Notes: generated by a model not told the origin, from the sequence alone. 64,000 bases of DNA from Pseudonocardia sp. HH130630-07 (GCF_001698125.1 NZ_CP013854.1:4588001-4652000), one strand, 5' to 3'; counted from the first letter of the stretch, positions 32,784-42,021 are shown. Numbers and translations: made by a program.

Positions 32784-33914
32784 ATGGGTGACACCGGCAT
32801 CGCGCTGCCCCGTGGTCTGCGGCGCGCCCGCCGGGCCGCGGCCCGGTTCACGACCCCGCTGCTGCCGGACGACTACCTGGTCCTGCTCGACCCGCTGTGG
32901 TCGGTGCGGGAGCTGCGCGGCCGGGTCGTCGAGGTCGTCCCGGAGACGCCGGACGCCGCGACCCTGGTGATCCGGCCCGGGCTGGGGTGGCGGTTCGACC
33001 ACGAGCCGGGGCAGTACGTCGGCATCGGCGTACAGGTCGACGGGCGCTTCCACTGGCGCTCCTACTCGCTCACGTCCGCGCCCCGGCGCGACCGCCGGCA
33101 CATCACGGTGACGGTCAAGGCGATGCCCGAGGGGTTCCTGTCCAAGCACCTGGTGGACGGCGTCGAACCCGGGACGATCGTGCGGCTGGCCCTGCCGAAG
33201 GGCGAGTTCGTGCTGCCGGACCCACCGCCGTCGCAGCTGCTGTTCCTCACCGCGGGCAGTGGCATCACCCCGATCATGGCGATGCTGCGGACCCTGGACC
33301 GGCGCGGCGCCGTCGGGGACGCCGTGCTCGTGCACTCCGCGCCGCGCGACGGTGACGTGCTGTTCGCCGAGGAGCTGGGCCGGCTCGCCGAGCGCCATCC
33401 CGGGCTGCGGGTGCAGCTGCACCTCACCGGCGAGCACGGGCGGCTGACACCGGAGGGGCTGGCCGGGTACTGCCCGGACTGGCGGTCGCGCAGCACCTGG
33501 GCGTGCGGTCCGTCGGCGATGCTCGACGAGGCCGAGGACCTGTGGGCCGACGCCGGGTGCGCCGACCGGTTGCACGTCGAGCGGTTCTCCGCGGCCCTGC
33601 GTGGCGGAGAGGCCGAGGGCGGCACGGTGACGTTCCGCCGCCGGGAGTCGGCCGCGACCGGGACCGGTGACGACGGCACGACCGTCGACGTCGACGGCGC
33701 CACGACGCTGCTCGAGGCGGGGGAGTCGGCGGAGATCGACCTGCCCTACGGCTGCCGGATGGGTATCTGCCACACCTGCGTCGTCCACCTGCGGTCGGGG
33801 ACGGTGCGCGACCTGCGGGACGGCTCGGAGCGCCGGGCCGACCCGGACACCCCGGCCGAGAAGGTGCAGACCTGCGTCACCGCGGCAGCCGGTGACTGCG
33901 TGCTCGAGATCTGA
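32784..33914 (+). CDS. ferredoxin reductase with C-terminal 2Fe-2S domain (desaturase partner)
   Basis: 376 residues in the order FAD domain, NAD domain, ferredoxin. RSYSLTSAP binds FAD; LFLTAGSGITPIMAML is the NAD(P)H loop; the plant-type cluster is CRMGICHTC plus the last Cys in VQTCVTAA. It passes electrons from NADPH to the desaturase coded 24 bp downstream, as Rv3230c does for DesA3 in Mycobacterium tuberculosis. ATG at 32784 after GAGGAGG. Confidence 0.92.
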   Translation: MGDTGIALPRGLRRARRAAARFTTPLLPDDYLVLLDPLWSVRELRGRVVEVVPETPDAATLVIRPGLGWRFDHEPGQYVGIGVQVDGRFHWRSYSLTSAPRRDRRHITVTVKAMPEGFLSKHLVDGVEPGTIVRLALPKGEFVLPDPPPSQLLFLTAGSGITPIMAMLRTLDRRGAVGDAVLVHSAPRDGDVLFAEELGRLAERHPGLRVQLHLTGEHGRLTPEGLAGYCPDWRSRSTWACGPSAMLDEAEDLWADAGCADRLHVERFSAALRGGEAEGGTVTFRRRESAATGTGDDGTTVDVDGATTLLEAGESAEIDLPYGCRMGICHTCVVHLRSGTVRDLRDGSERRADPDTPAEKVQTCVTAAAGDCVLEI

Positions 33915-33938
33915 CCGGACACCCAAGGAGGACCTCCC

Positions 33939-35087
33939 GTGGCCATCGCCGACGTCAAGGAGTTCGCCCATCTCACCGCCGCCGACGTCGAGGCGATCGG
34001 GCGCGAGTTCGACGCGATCCGTGCCGACGTCGAGGGGGACCGCGGGCAGGCCGACGCCGACTACATCCGCAGCCTGATCACCTGGCAGCGACGGTTGAAC
34101 GTGGCTGCCCGCGTCACCCTGCTCGGCAGCCGGGTGCCGGCCCTGTGGTGCGCCGGGACCGCTGCGCTGGCCGTGGCCAAGATCCTGGAGAACATGGAGA
34201 TCGGCCACAACGTCATGCACGGCCAGTGGGACTGGATGAACGACCCGGAGATCCACTCGTCGACGTGGGAGTGGGACAACGTGTGCCCGGCCGAGCAGTG
34301 GCGGCACTCGCACAACTACATCCACCACACCTACACCAACGTCATCGGGAAGGACCGCGACGTCGGCTACGAGATCCTCCGGGTCCGCGCCGACCAGCCG
34401 TGGCACCCGGTCTATCTCGGGCAGCCGATCTGGAACGTGGCGCTGATGCTGCTGTTCGAGCACGGTGTCTCGCTGCACGACCTCGACGTCGAGGGACTGC
34501 TCAAGCTGCAGGTGTCGGATCCGGCGGAGTTCCGGCGCAAGCTGCGCGACGTCGGCCGCAAGCACGCCCGCCAGATGCGCAAGGACTACCTGCTCTTCCC
34601 CCTGCTGTCCGGCCCGGGGTTCCTGCCGACGCTGACGGCCAACGCGACGGCCAACGTCGTCCGCAACGTCTGGTCCTACGCGATCATCTTCTGCGGGCAC
34701 TTCCCGGACGGGGCCGAGGTCTTCACCGAGGACGAGCTGGACGGCGAGACCCGTGGCGAGTGGTACCTGCGCCAGCTGCTCGGGTCGGCGAACTTCGGCG
34801 GCAACCGCCTCATGCACGTGATGTCGGGCAGCCTCGGCTACCAGATCGAGCACCACCTCTTCCCGGACCTGCCGTCGAAGCGGTACCCCGAGATCGCGGT
34901 CCGGGTGCGAGCGGTGTGCGACGCCTACGCCCTGCCCTACACGACGGGCCCGTTCCCCCGGCAGTTCTGGCAGGCGACCCGGTCGATCTGGCGGCTCGCG
35001 CTGCCGGCCCGCGGGATCCGCGAGCGCGAGCACCGTCGCGAGCGCCGAGGACTGCCGAGCCGGGCGGACGTCGTCGCGGCAGCCTGA
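33939..35087 (+). CDS. acyl-CoA/fatty acid desaturase (stearoyl-CoA delta-9 type)
   Basis: 382 residues, membrane di-iron enzyme. The three His boxes are EIGHNVMHGQW, RHSHNYIHHTYTN and YQIEHHLFPDLPS. Hydrophobic stretches lie between. It inserts a cis double bond in a C16-C18 acyl chain with electrons from the adjacent reductase. GTG start with AAGGAGG upstream. Same arrangement as the mycobacterial DesA3 operon. Confidence 0.92.
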   Translation: MAIADVKEFAHLTAADVEAIGREFDAIRADVEGDRGQADADYIRSLITWQRRLNVAARVTLLGSRVPALWCAGTAALAVAKILENMEIGHNVMHGQWDWMNDPEIHSSTWEWDNVCPAEQWRHSHNYIHHTYTNVIGKDRDVGYEILRVRADQPWHPVYLGQPIWNVALMLLFEHGVSLHDLDVEGLLKLQVSDPAEFRRKLRDVGRKHARQMRKDYLLFPLLSGPGFLPTLTANATANVVRNVWSYAIIFCGHFPDGAEVFTEDELDGETRGEWYLRQLLGSANFGGNRLMHVMSGSLGYQIEHHLFPDLPSKRYPEIAVRVRAVCDAYALPYTTGPFPRQFWQATRSIWRLALPARGIREREHRRERRGLPSRADVVAAA

Positions 35088-35350
35088 CCGGAGCACCGCC
35101 CGCGTCGCGAAACCCGCTGCGACCAGCGGAAACGTCACAGAGGGACCCCCCTGTTCACGGGCCTCTCGCGGTGCTGTAACTTTCTTCCTGTCAGCGAGTG
35201 AGCCGGACAGAACGGGCCTCAGAGCCCGGTCAACAGGCCCGCTGGCCACTACGACCCCCCGGTCGGCCCGAGAGTTTCTTGAGGGTTTACGGTTGTGGGG
35301 TCAAGGCGATCCGTCTTCTGGATCCTGCCCCTTGTCGGGGGTGTGGTGAT
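35088..35350. other. intergenic stretch before the IS3-type element
   Basis: No gene seen. A weak hairpin CGGGC-CTCAGA-GCCCG (35213-35228) may help end the desaturase transcript. From about 35270 the base composition becomes more AT-rich up to the element end. Confidence 0.3.
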
Positions 35351-36304
35351 GGTGAACCGTCCCGGCTTTACTGCCGGTGGTTTGGTGGCCAGTGATCATC
35401 TGGCCGATGGTTCTGTGTCAGCGTAGTGGGCTGCCTCGAACTCGGTGGGGCTGATCATGCCCAGACTTGAGTGCAGTCGGCGGTTGTTGTACCACTCGAC
35501 CCAGCTGGCGGTGGCGTACTCGACGTCGGCGATCGTGCGGTAGGGGCCGTCGTGGAAGACTCGGGTGCGGATGCATTCGGCCTTGTAGAGGCCGTTGATG
35601 GTCTCCATCAGGGCGTTGTCGTAGGCGTCGCCGACGCTGCCGACCGAGGGCTGTATGCCCTCGAGGTGCAGGTGCTCGGTGAACCGCAGACTCGTATATT
35701 GCGACCCGGCATCGGAATGGCAGATCAGCTGGTCCCGGGCCACGGCTTTGCCCTCGTGGGCACGTCGCCACAGCGCCATCCGTAACGGCACGTCCACCAG
35801 CTCGACGTCACGAGTGAGCGCGGCGTGCCAGCCCACGATCTTCTGCGAGAAGCAGTCCACGATGAACGCCACGTAGGTGAACGACTGATACGTGCGCACG
35901 TAGGTGAAGTCGGTGACCCACTTGCTGCCGGGTGCTGAGGCGGTGAAGTTGCGGTCGAGCAGATCAGCGGCCCGCTGGGCGGTCGAGTCCGGGATGGTCG
36001 TGCGCGGCCGTTTCCCGCGGACCACTCCGGCCAGCCCCACCGAGCGCATCGCCCGGTCGACCGCTCCGAACCCAGCCTCGGGCAGCACCGTTCGACGGAT
36101 CAGGGCCAGCATCTTGCGACGCCCATAAAGTCCCTCTGGGGCCAGCACCGGTTCGCCGGCGCGGTTGGTGGTGAACGCCGCCGCACGGACGGCGTCTTCG
36201 ACCAGGGCGTCGGTGACGGTCCGGGCCGCGACCCGGCCGGCGGCGCCGTTCCTGGTGCCGGTCCGAGCGCACCAGGCCCGCAAGGTTCGTGCCGCGATCG
36301 TGAG

Positions 36305-36312
36305 CCCCAGGG
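36305..36312. repeat. 8-bp target duplication (left copy)
   Basis: CCCCAGGG directly left of the IS256-type element; identical copy at 37749-37756. Eight bp is the usual IS256-family duplication length. Confidence 0.9.
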
Positions 36313-37748
36313 GGTCAAGTCCGCTGGCGTGGTGTGTGACGACGACCGCGTGATCTTCTTGTTCGGTCAGGCGCTGGGCGCCGGGATGGTGGTGGTCGAG
36401 GTCGCCTCCTCAGCGCTGGTGGCGGTGTCGGGGATCGTGGTGACGCGGGAGCGGGCGAGGACGTCGAGGCCGAGGTAGCGGCGTCCTTCGGCCCATTCGT
36501 CGTGTTGCTCGGCCAGGACCGCGCCGACGAGGCGGATCAGGGAGTCGCGGTCGGGGAAGATCCCGACGACGTCGGTGCGGCGCCGGATCTCACGGTTCAG
36601 GCGCTCGGAGGGGTTGTTCGACCAGATCTGGCGCCACAGTTCTTTCGGGAAGCCGGTGAAGGCCAGGACGTCGGCTCGGGCGGCGTCGAGGTGCTCGGCG
36701 ACCTTCGGGAGCTTGTCGGCCAAGGCGTCGAGGACCCGGTCGAACTGGGCTTGCACCGATATGCTGCTGCGGCGTCGGGCTGGTCATAGACCGAGTGCAG
36801 CAACGCCCGCACCCACGGTCAGGACTGCTTCGGGGTCGCAGCCATCAGGTTCGCCGCGTAGTGCGTCCTGCACCTCTGCCAGGCGGCGCCGGGCAGGGTC
36901 GCCCCGATCGCGGACACCAAGCCGGCGTGGGCGTCGCTGGTGACCAGCGCGACGCCGGTCAGACCGCGGGCGGTGAGGTCGCGGAAGAACCCCAGCCAGC
37001 CGGCGCCGTCCTCGGCGGAGCTGACCTGCAGGCCGAGGATCTCCCGGTGTCCGTCGCCGTTGACCCCGGTGGCGAGCAGGGCGTGGACTGCCACGACCCG
37101 GCCGCCCTCGCGGACTTTGAGCACGAGCGCGTCGGCGGCGACGAAGGTGTAGGGGCCCTGGTCGAGCGGACGCGTCCGGAACTGCTCGACTTGGCCGTCG
37201 AGGTCCCGGGCCATCTCTGAGACCTGCGACTTCGACAACCTCGTGATGCCCAGGGAGTCGACGAGTTTCTCCATCCGCCGCGTCGAGACCCCGAGCAGGT
37301 AGCAGGTCGCGACCACCGTGGTCAGGGCCCGCTCCGCCCGGCGACGACGCTCCAGCAACCAGTCGGGGAAGTAGGAGCCGTTGCGCAGCTTGGGGATCGC
37401 CACGTCGATCGTGCCGGCGCGGGTGTCGAAGTCGCGGTGGCGGTAGCCGTTGCGGGTGTTCGTGCGAGCCTCGGAACGCTCGCCCCAGGCCGCGCCGCAC
37501 ACCGAGTCGGCGTCGGCGGACATCAGGGTGTTGATGAACGTGGTCAACATGTGGCGCAGCAGATCCGGGCTCGCCTGGGACAGCTGCTCGTGCAGGAACT
37601 CGGTGGGGTCGATACTGGAGGGTGCGGTCATCGCGTGATCCATCTTCTGTGGGCTGTGAGAGGCGTTCAGAAGATCACGCGGTGGCCGCCCTACAGCTCG
37701 ACCAGCTCGTCACCGGGCCGGTCGCACACCACCTTGGTGGACGCCACT
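36313..37748 (-). mobile_element. IS256-type (mutator) insertion sequence
   Basis: 1436 bp bounded by the CCCCAGGG duplication. The 28-bp ends align as inverted repeats at 18 of 28 positions, with the inner part GTGGTGTG-GAC best conserved. It carries one transposase gene, itself degenerate. It sits inside orfB of the IS3-type element, so it arrived later. Confidence 0.9.
36367..37643 (-). pseudogene. IS256-family transposase, degenerate
   Basis: Mutator-type transposase with the DDE residues in VAADALVLKVREGG, VTSDAHAGLV and NPSERLNREIRRR. Two lesions: a TGA at 36819-36821 in KQS-stop-PWVRALLHSVYDQPD, where Trp is expected, and a frame change near 36750-36765 before AQFDRVLDALADK. So the element that broke the IS3 has itself decayed and probably cannot move on its own. 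Confidence 0.88.
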
Positions 37749-37756
37749 CCCCAGGG
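37749..37756. repeat. 8-bp target duplication (right copy)
   Basis: CCCCAGGG directly right of the IS256-type element, matching 36305-36312. Confidence 0.9.
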
Positions 37757-37825
37757 TGTTGAGGGCAGCAAGGATCGACTCGACGGCATGACCAGCAGCC
37801 CGCATCTGATCGACGAACGCGACGA

Positions 37826-38146
37826 TCAGCGGTTTCGGGGGTCGAGCTCCCCCACGAAGAAAATCGTCGCCGACTTGAGGACCTCGTTGACCTCGCGCAG
37901 GCGCTTGTTCTCCGCCCGCAACCGCCGCAGCTCCTCGCGGTCATCGCTGGTCACGCCCGCTACGACGCCGGTGTCGACGTCGTGCTGGGACACCCAGCGA
38001 CGCACGGACTCACGCGACACCCCGAGTGACTCAGCGACCTGGACATGCACGGCACGCTCGGTCGAGTACGCCGAACGATGCTCGGTCACCAGACGCACAG
38101 CCTGGCTCCGAACCGCTGGGTCGATCTTCTTGGGCACGACACCCAT
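37826..38146 (-). CDS. IS3-family transposase OrfA
   Basis: 106 residues: HTH_Tnp_1 domain (KKIDPAVRSQAVRLVTEHRS, SLGVSRESVRRWVSQHDVD) and a leucine-zipper-like C-terminus (REELRRLRAENKRLREVNEVLKSA). It is intact and would bind the element ends. The DDE half (OrfB) in the -1 frame is broken. Confidence 0.9.
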   Translation of the reverse strand: MGVVPKKIDPAVRSQAVRLVTEHRSAYSTERAVHVQVAESLGVSRESVRRWVSQHDVDTGVVAGVTSDDREELRRLRAENKRLREVNEVLKSATIFFVGELDPRNR

Positions 38147-38385
38147 CCTCTCAGCCTGCTCACAACGGAGCGGCAGAGAAGCCGGGACGGTTCACCCGGG
38201 ATGCTGACGAACATCGACTCGGGGCTGTGTGCTGTCGAGCATGGCGCCCGGCCTTCAGCGGCGGCGACACCGGCAAGCGTGACACCGACACCGACACCGG
38301 CGCGGACACCACCGCCGACACCGGCGCCGAGACCAACGCCAACACTGGCGCGGACACCGGCGCCTACGCTGGCACAAGCAACATC

Positions 38386-38573
38386 GACGCTCACGGTCTC
38401 GACCCTTTGCTGCCGGAACCACTGACGGAGCATCGCGCTGCCAGCCGACAGCCGAGACGACACCGGCGCCGACACCGGTGTCACCGGTGTCACCGGTGAC
38501 ACTGACGCTCACGGTCTCGACCCATTGCTGCCGGAACCACCGACGACTCGTCGCGCTGGGGGCCGACAGCCGA
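38386..38573. repeat. 70-bp imperfect direct repeat, two copies
   Basis: Copies at 38386-38455 and 38504-38573, both starting GACGCTCACGGTCTCGACCC and ending in CCGACAGCCGA, 118 bp apart. That period is not a multiple of three, which argues against a repeated protein domain. Confidence 0.75.
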
Positions 38574-38670
38574 CACCACACCGGCCCCGCCCGGTTCCGG
38601 TGCCCAGACCGGCGTCGCCAAGTTCCGCCGCGGGCACCGCCATCGATACCCGACCTCACAGCGCACCCCA

Positions 38671-38704
38671 CGACCTCGCAGACCGCACCGCAGCTGCGAG
38701 GTCG
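38671..38704. repeat. inverted repeat, 11-bp arms
   Basis: CGACCTCGCAG and CTGCGAGGTCG with a 12-nt spacer. A related GCTGCGAGGTGGCGGTA copy follows at about 38715. Confidence 0.7.
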
Positions 38705-38947
38705 CGGTACGGGCTGCGAGGTGGCGGTAGGCCGAGGTGGGGACCCGGGACATCGGCGGGGTTGGAGGAGCAGAGGCGCTGCGTCTGGTGCCGGATGCGG
38801 CCTGCCGTGTAGGTCGGACATTCGGGCCGTCGCACACCGCTGCGCGTCGGTCACGCCGGCTCGCCACGGCCTGCCGGACACGCTGGTCGCGCGAAGCCGT
38901 GCGGATCGGCGCGCATCCGTGACGATGGTGGAGCCGCCGCCCGCGCC

Positions 38948-39001
38948 GAGATGCACATCAGCGGGGTTCGCCCGGCCAAACGGCCCGCTGATGTGCACCT
39001 C
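38948..39001. repeat. inverted repeat, 18-bp arms
   Basis: GAGATGCACATCAGCGGG pairs with CCCGCTGATGTGCACCTC at 17 of 18 positions, with an 18-bp spacer. Length and near-perfection are beyond chance for a coding region; it could be a terminator, a small mobile-element end or a protein site. Confidence 0.75.
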
Positions 39002-39290
39002 GGCGCGGTCTCCGCGGTAGGGGTCTGCGGCCGAGTGCCGAGTGGCCGGGATCCACTCGCGGGGGCGTACGCGACACGAGTCGAGGGAGTCGGCCCGATC
39101 GAGCACGTGCCGGCTTCCGGCACGAGGTGAGCCCTGCACGCCCCGATCCGGTTCCTCGCGCCACGGCGCTCCGGCGGACAGGAAGTGGGCGGCACACGGG
39201 GTGCCGCGGCGCGCGTCCCGCGCTGACGCACCACCGGTGGGTGGCGGCTCGATCAGGGATCCCGGTCCCGGCTCGCCCTATGCTCACGTC

Positions 39291-39767
39291 GTGACGGCGA
39301 TCCTGCTGACCGGGATGTCGGGTACCGGCAAGTCCACCGTGATCGACGCGCTCGCCCGGCGAGGACTCGACGCCGTCGACACCGACCACGGCGGCTACAT
39401 CGAGCACGCCGCGCTCGACGGCCACGGCGACCCGGAGCCGATCTGGCGCGAGGACCGGATCCGGGCCCTGCTCGACCAGGCCCGGCGCGGTCCGCTGTTC
39501 CTCTCCGGCTGCGTCGTCGACCAGCGCCGGTTCTCCCCGCGCTTCAACGAGGTCGTGCTGCTCAGCGCTCCACTCGAGACCGTTCGGTACCGCGTGCGCG
39601 CCCGGACGACCAACCCCTTCGGGCGCACGGAGCCGGATCGCGCCCGCATCGCCGCGGACCTGCGGGACGTCGAGCCGGTGCTGCGGGCCGGTGCCACCGT
39701 CGAGATCGACACCCGCCGGCCCGTGCACGACGTCGTCGTCCGGGTGCTCGCCCTCGCCGGGCAGTAG
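39291..39767 (+). CDS. small P-loop kinase-like ATPase
   Basis: 158 residues with a Walker A GMSGTGKST at residues 8-16 and an AAA_18/shikimate-kinase-like layout: DAVDTDHGGYIEH (acceptor-site region), FLSGCVVDQRRF and LLSAPLETVRYRVRART. Likely phosphorylates a small molecule; which one is not evident. GTG start with TATGCT about 9 nt upstream suggests a leaderless transcript. It is convergent with the glycosyltransferase pseudogene. Confidence 0.82.
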   Translation: MTAILLTGMSGTGKSTVIDALARRGLDAVDTDHGGYIEHAALDGHGDPEPIWREDRIRALLDQARRGPLFLSGCVVDQRRFSPRFNEVVLLSAPLETVRYRVRARTTNPFGRTEPDRARIAADLRDVEPVLRAGATVEIDTRRPVHDVVVRVLALAGQ

Positions 39768-40200
39768 GCCCCGACGGGCCGGTCCCGGGCCGGAGGATCG
39801 AGCGGAGGAGCAGGTCACCCCTCGTGTACGAGCAGCGGGAGCGCCGTCGACGGTGCGGGCAGGGCGTCGATGCGGTGCCGCCACTCCTCGGCGGCGCTCC
39901 GTAGCGCGGGGTCGTGGACCAGGCGGCCGAGCACGGCGGCGGTGACGTGCCGGGTCTCCGCGCCGATGCCCGCACCGGTCCGTGCGAGCACCGTCGCGTT
40001 GTGCCGGCGGTCGGCGATGCCCGGGGTGACCAGCTGCGGAACCCCGGCGGCGAGCGCCTGCAGCAGACCGCCGGAACCGCCGTGGTGCACGAACGCGGTC
40101 GCGTGCCGCAGCGCCCGGTCCAGCGGCACCCGGTCCAGGGCGTGCACGTTCGGGGGCAGCCGGCGTACCCGTCCGGCGCGGAGCAGCACGATGTCGACGT

Positions 40201-41098
40201 CTAGGGTGTGTCTCCCAATGCGCGGAGCCAGGTGACGATTGCCTTCAGGACGGCGCCGCCGCGGAAGGTCAGGGCGAGCTTGTCGTAACGGGTGGCCAGC
40301 CCGCGCCACTGCTTGACGTGGCAGAACCCGCGCTCGACGACGTTGCGGTTTCGGTAGTCGACCGGATCGAATGCGGGCGGTCGGCCGCCGCGTGAGCCGC
40401 GTCGTTTGCGGTGTCCCTGCTGGTCAGAGGGCTCCGGAATGACAGCGATGATCCGGCGCTCGCGCAGGTGCCGGCGGATCGCGCGTGAGGAGTAGGCCTT
40501 GTCCGCGCGCACGCGTTCAGGCCGGGTCCGGGGTCGTCCCGGGCCCGGTCGGGCGATGCTCAGGTGCGCCATCAGGTGCGGAAACATTGGCGAGTCGCCG
40601 CCCTGGCCGGGGCCGAGGAGGACCACCAGCGGGCGGCCGTGCCCGTCAACGAGCTGGTGGATCTTCGTCGACAGCCCTCCGCGGGACCGTCCCAGCGCGT
40701 GATCTGCTGGTTCGGCGAGCAGATTCGTGTAGTTCGATCCGGCCCCCTGTGTCGCGCTTGAGGGTCGCGGCGTGCTGGTGGGCACGGATGATCGTGGAGT
40801 CCACGCTGACCGCCCACCCGAGCACCTCGGCGGCGTCGGCCTCGATCAGAAGAGCAGCCAGGATGTGGTCCCAGGTGCCGTCGCCGCTGTAGCGGCGGTG
40901 CCGCTTCCACAACGTCTGCCACGGCCCGAACTCGGCTGGGACGTCGCGCCAGGGAAGCCCGCACCGATACCGGTAGATGATCCCCTCGAGCACCCGGCGG
41001 TCATCGCGGAACGGGCGCCCGCGACGACCCTCGGAAGAGGGCAACAGCGGCGCCAGACGGGCCCACTGGACATCAGTCAGGACAGCGGTACGCGGCAC
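40201..41098 (-). CDS. IS5-family transposase, two frames
   Basis: ORF1 (40646-41098): TDVQWARLAPLLPSSEGRRG, the DUF4096 N-terminal domain, then YRCGLPWRDVPAEFGPWQTL and VDSTIIRAHQHAATLK. ORF2 (40201-40785): PADHALGRSRGGLSTKIHQL, RADKAYSSRAIRRHL and the Glu-bearing RNVVERGFCHVKQWRGLATR. The frames join near 40750 by slippage, as in the IS427 group that uses programmed frameshifting. The stop TAG of ORF2 falls in the CTA target duplication rather than in the element itself. Confidence 0.88.
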
Positions 41099-41144
41099 CG
41101 ATCAAGCATCGCGCACCCCGCTCCGCCTATCTGGGAGACACGCC
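40204..41144 (-). mobile_element. IS5-type (IS427-like) insertion sequence
   Basis: 941 bp with ends GGGTGTGTCTCCCA.. and, inverted, GGGCGTGTCTCCCA.. The 3-bp duplication CTA occurs at 40201-40203 and 41145-41147. It lies within the glycosyltransferase pseudogene. Confidence 0.92.
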
Positions 41145-41946
41145 CTAGGCCCGGCGCCGCGGCGACGACCCGGCGCACGACGTCGTGGCCCGGCCCGCTG
41201 TTGGTCGTGCTGCGGCTCACCAGGATCCGCGGACGCCGTGGCGGGCGGTCGAGCCAGCCGGGCAGGGAGCCCTCGCCGGAGGCCGGGACGGCCCGGATCC
41301 GCGAGTCCCGGTCGACGTCGGCGAGCCCGGCCGGGGTGATGGAGAGGGTCGCGTCGGGCCGGCCGTCACCGGGGACGCGCCGGTGCCGGGCGAGCGCCGC
41401 CAGCGCCGCACCGTGCACCTCCCACGGGTCCCACAGGCTGATCTGGTGCAGCACGGTGCGCACGCCGAGGTGCCGGGCCGCGACGAGCCCGGCCGGGGCG
41501 AACGGATCGTGGACGACCACGTCCGGGCCGAAGCCGCGGAGCTCGGCCAGGACCCGGTCGAGCATCTCGGCGCCGAGCGCTCCGACGATGTGGCCGGCCA
41601 GCGGGATCCCGGCCCGGCCGGAGGCCTCCCGCAGCGACAGCCGTGGATGGCGCAGTGCGACCGGAGAGCCCGGTCGTCACCCGCGGCACGCCGGCCACCC
41701 CGACGATCCGGACCCCGGGGACGTCGATCCCCAGGGCGTCGCCTCCGGTGAGCAGGCACACCCGGTGCCCCGCCGCCACCGCGGCCCGTGCCAGCGGGAG
41801 CAGCGGCCCGACGTGGCCGACGAGCGGGGCGGCGACCAACGCGATCGACGGCTGCCGGCTCGACGTCATGGGCCGAGTCCGGACCACGGTCGTCCGGGCC
41901 CGGACGCCGGCGGGCGTCGTGACTGTGGCGCCGGTGACAGTCTATT

Positions 41947-41954
41947 TGTATACA
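41947..41954. promoter_or_regulatory. GntR-type operator TGTATACA
   Basis: Short palindrome in an AT-rich promoter region (41938-41972) before the VOC-GntR operon, with the half-site TTTGTATGC again at 41964. FCD-type GntR proteins bind TNGTNNACNA-like palindromes, so autoregulation by the GntR at 42454 fits. Confidence 0.5.
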
Positions 41955-42021
41955 TAACGTGGTTTTGTATGCTGGGTTCAGGTCGCCGAACGCGGCCGGT
42001 CGTCGTTCCCGGAAGGTCAGC

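Larger units (their letters stand above)
35396..37840 (-). pseudogene. IS3-family transposase OrfB, split by IS256-type insertion
   Basis: The N-terminal part (PLIVAFVDQMRAAGHAVESI, about 37832-37757) and the C-terminal part (36304-35396) are separated by the inner element. Joined across one copy of CCCCAGGG they read AALNTLGLTIAARTLRAW in frame. The rve integrase core is intact: WVTDFTYVRTY, CHSDAGSQYTS and the Glu in NALMETINGLYKAE. Before insertion it would have been made as OrfAB by -1 frameshifting near the end of orfA. Now non-functional. Confidence 0.88.
35351..38196 (-). mobile_element. IS3-type insertion sequence, interrupted by an IS256-type element
   Basis: Terminal inverted repeats GGTGAACCGTCCCGGCTT.. 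at 35351-35376 and, inverted, 38171-38196 agree at 24 of 26 positions. Inside are orfA (37826-38146) and orfB (35396 to about 37840), arranged with the usual -1 frame relation. Removing the inner element (36313-37748) and one 8-bp duplication leaves about 1.40 kb, normal for IS3. No clear 3-bp target duplication is seen at the outer ends. Confidence 0.88.
38197..39290. other. 1.1-kb repeat-rich region without a convincing gene
   Basis: Open frames here on both strands give Arg/Pro/Thr-rich strings with no recognisable fold. It holds GACACC-type short repeats (about 38264-38370 and 38458-38500), a 70-bp direct repeat, an 11-bp palindrome and an 18-bp palindrome. It may be remnant DNA beside the insertion elements or an unrecognised structured locus. 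Confidence 0.5.
39815..41869 (-). pseudogene. GT1 glycosyltransferase, broken by frameshift and IS5-type insertion
   Basis: N-terminus: SIALVAAPLVGHVGPLLPLARAAVAAGHRV from the ATG at 41867-41869. After TTGLSGRTA (about 41650) the sense frame shifts by one to LRHPRLSLREASGRAG and continues to VVAAAPGL at 41148. The element at 40204-41144 interrupts here; removing it and one CTA joins AAAPGL to DVDIVLLRAGRVRRLPPNVH in frame. The C-terminus holds the donor box FVHHGGSGGLLQALAAGVPQ. Two independent lesions show a dead gene. Its intact relatives are at 10423 and 45004. Confidence 0.9.

Noticed and set aside
35231..35350. tRNA or att site left of the IS3-type element
   Set aside because: No cloverleaf can be drawn and no matching att copy was found in the window.
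35348..38202. 3-bp GAT target duplication around the IS3-type element
   Set aside because: GAT precedes the left end, but the right end is followed by CGG, with GAT only three bases further on; not a clean duplication.
38264..38573. Possible CRISPR array
   Set aside because: Only two long imperfect copies plus low-complexity hexamers; no regular spacers and no cas genes.
38478..39020. Possible 180-aa protein
   Set aside because: Arg/Pro/Ala-rich without a fold, no ribosome site, and it crosses the palindromes; likely non-coding.
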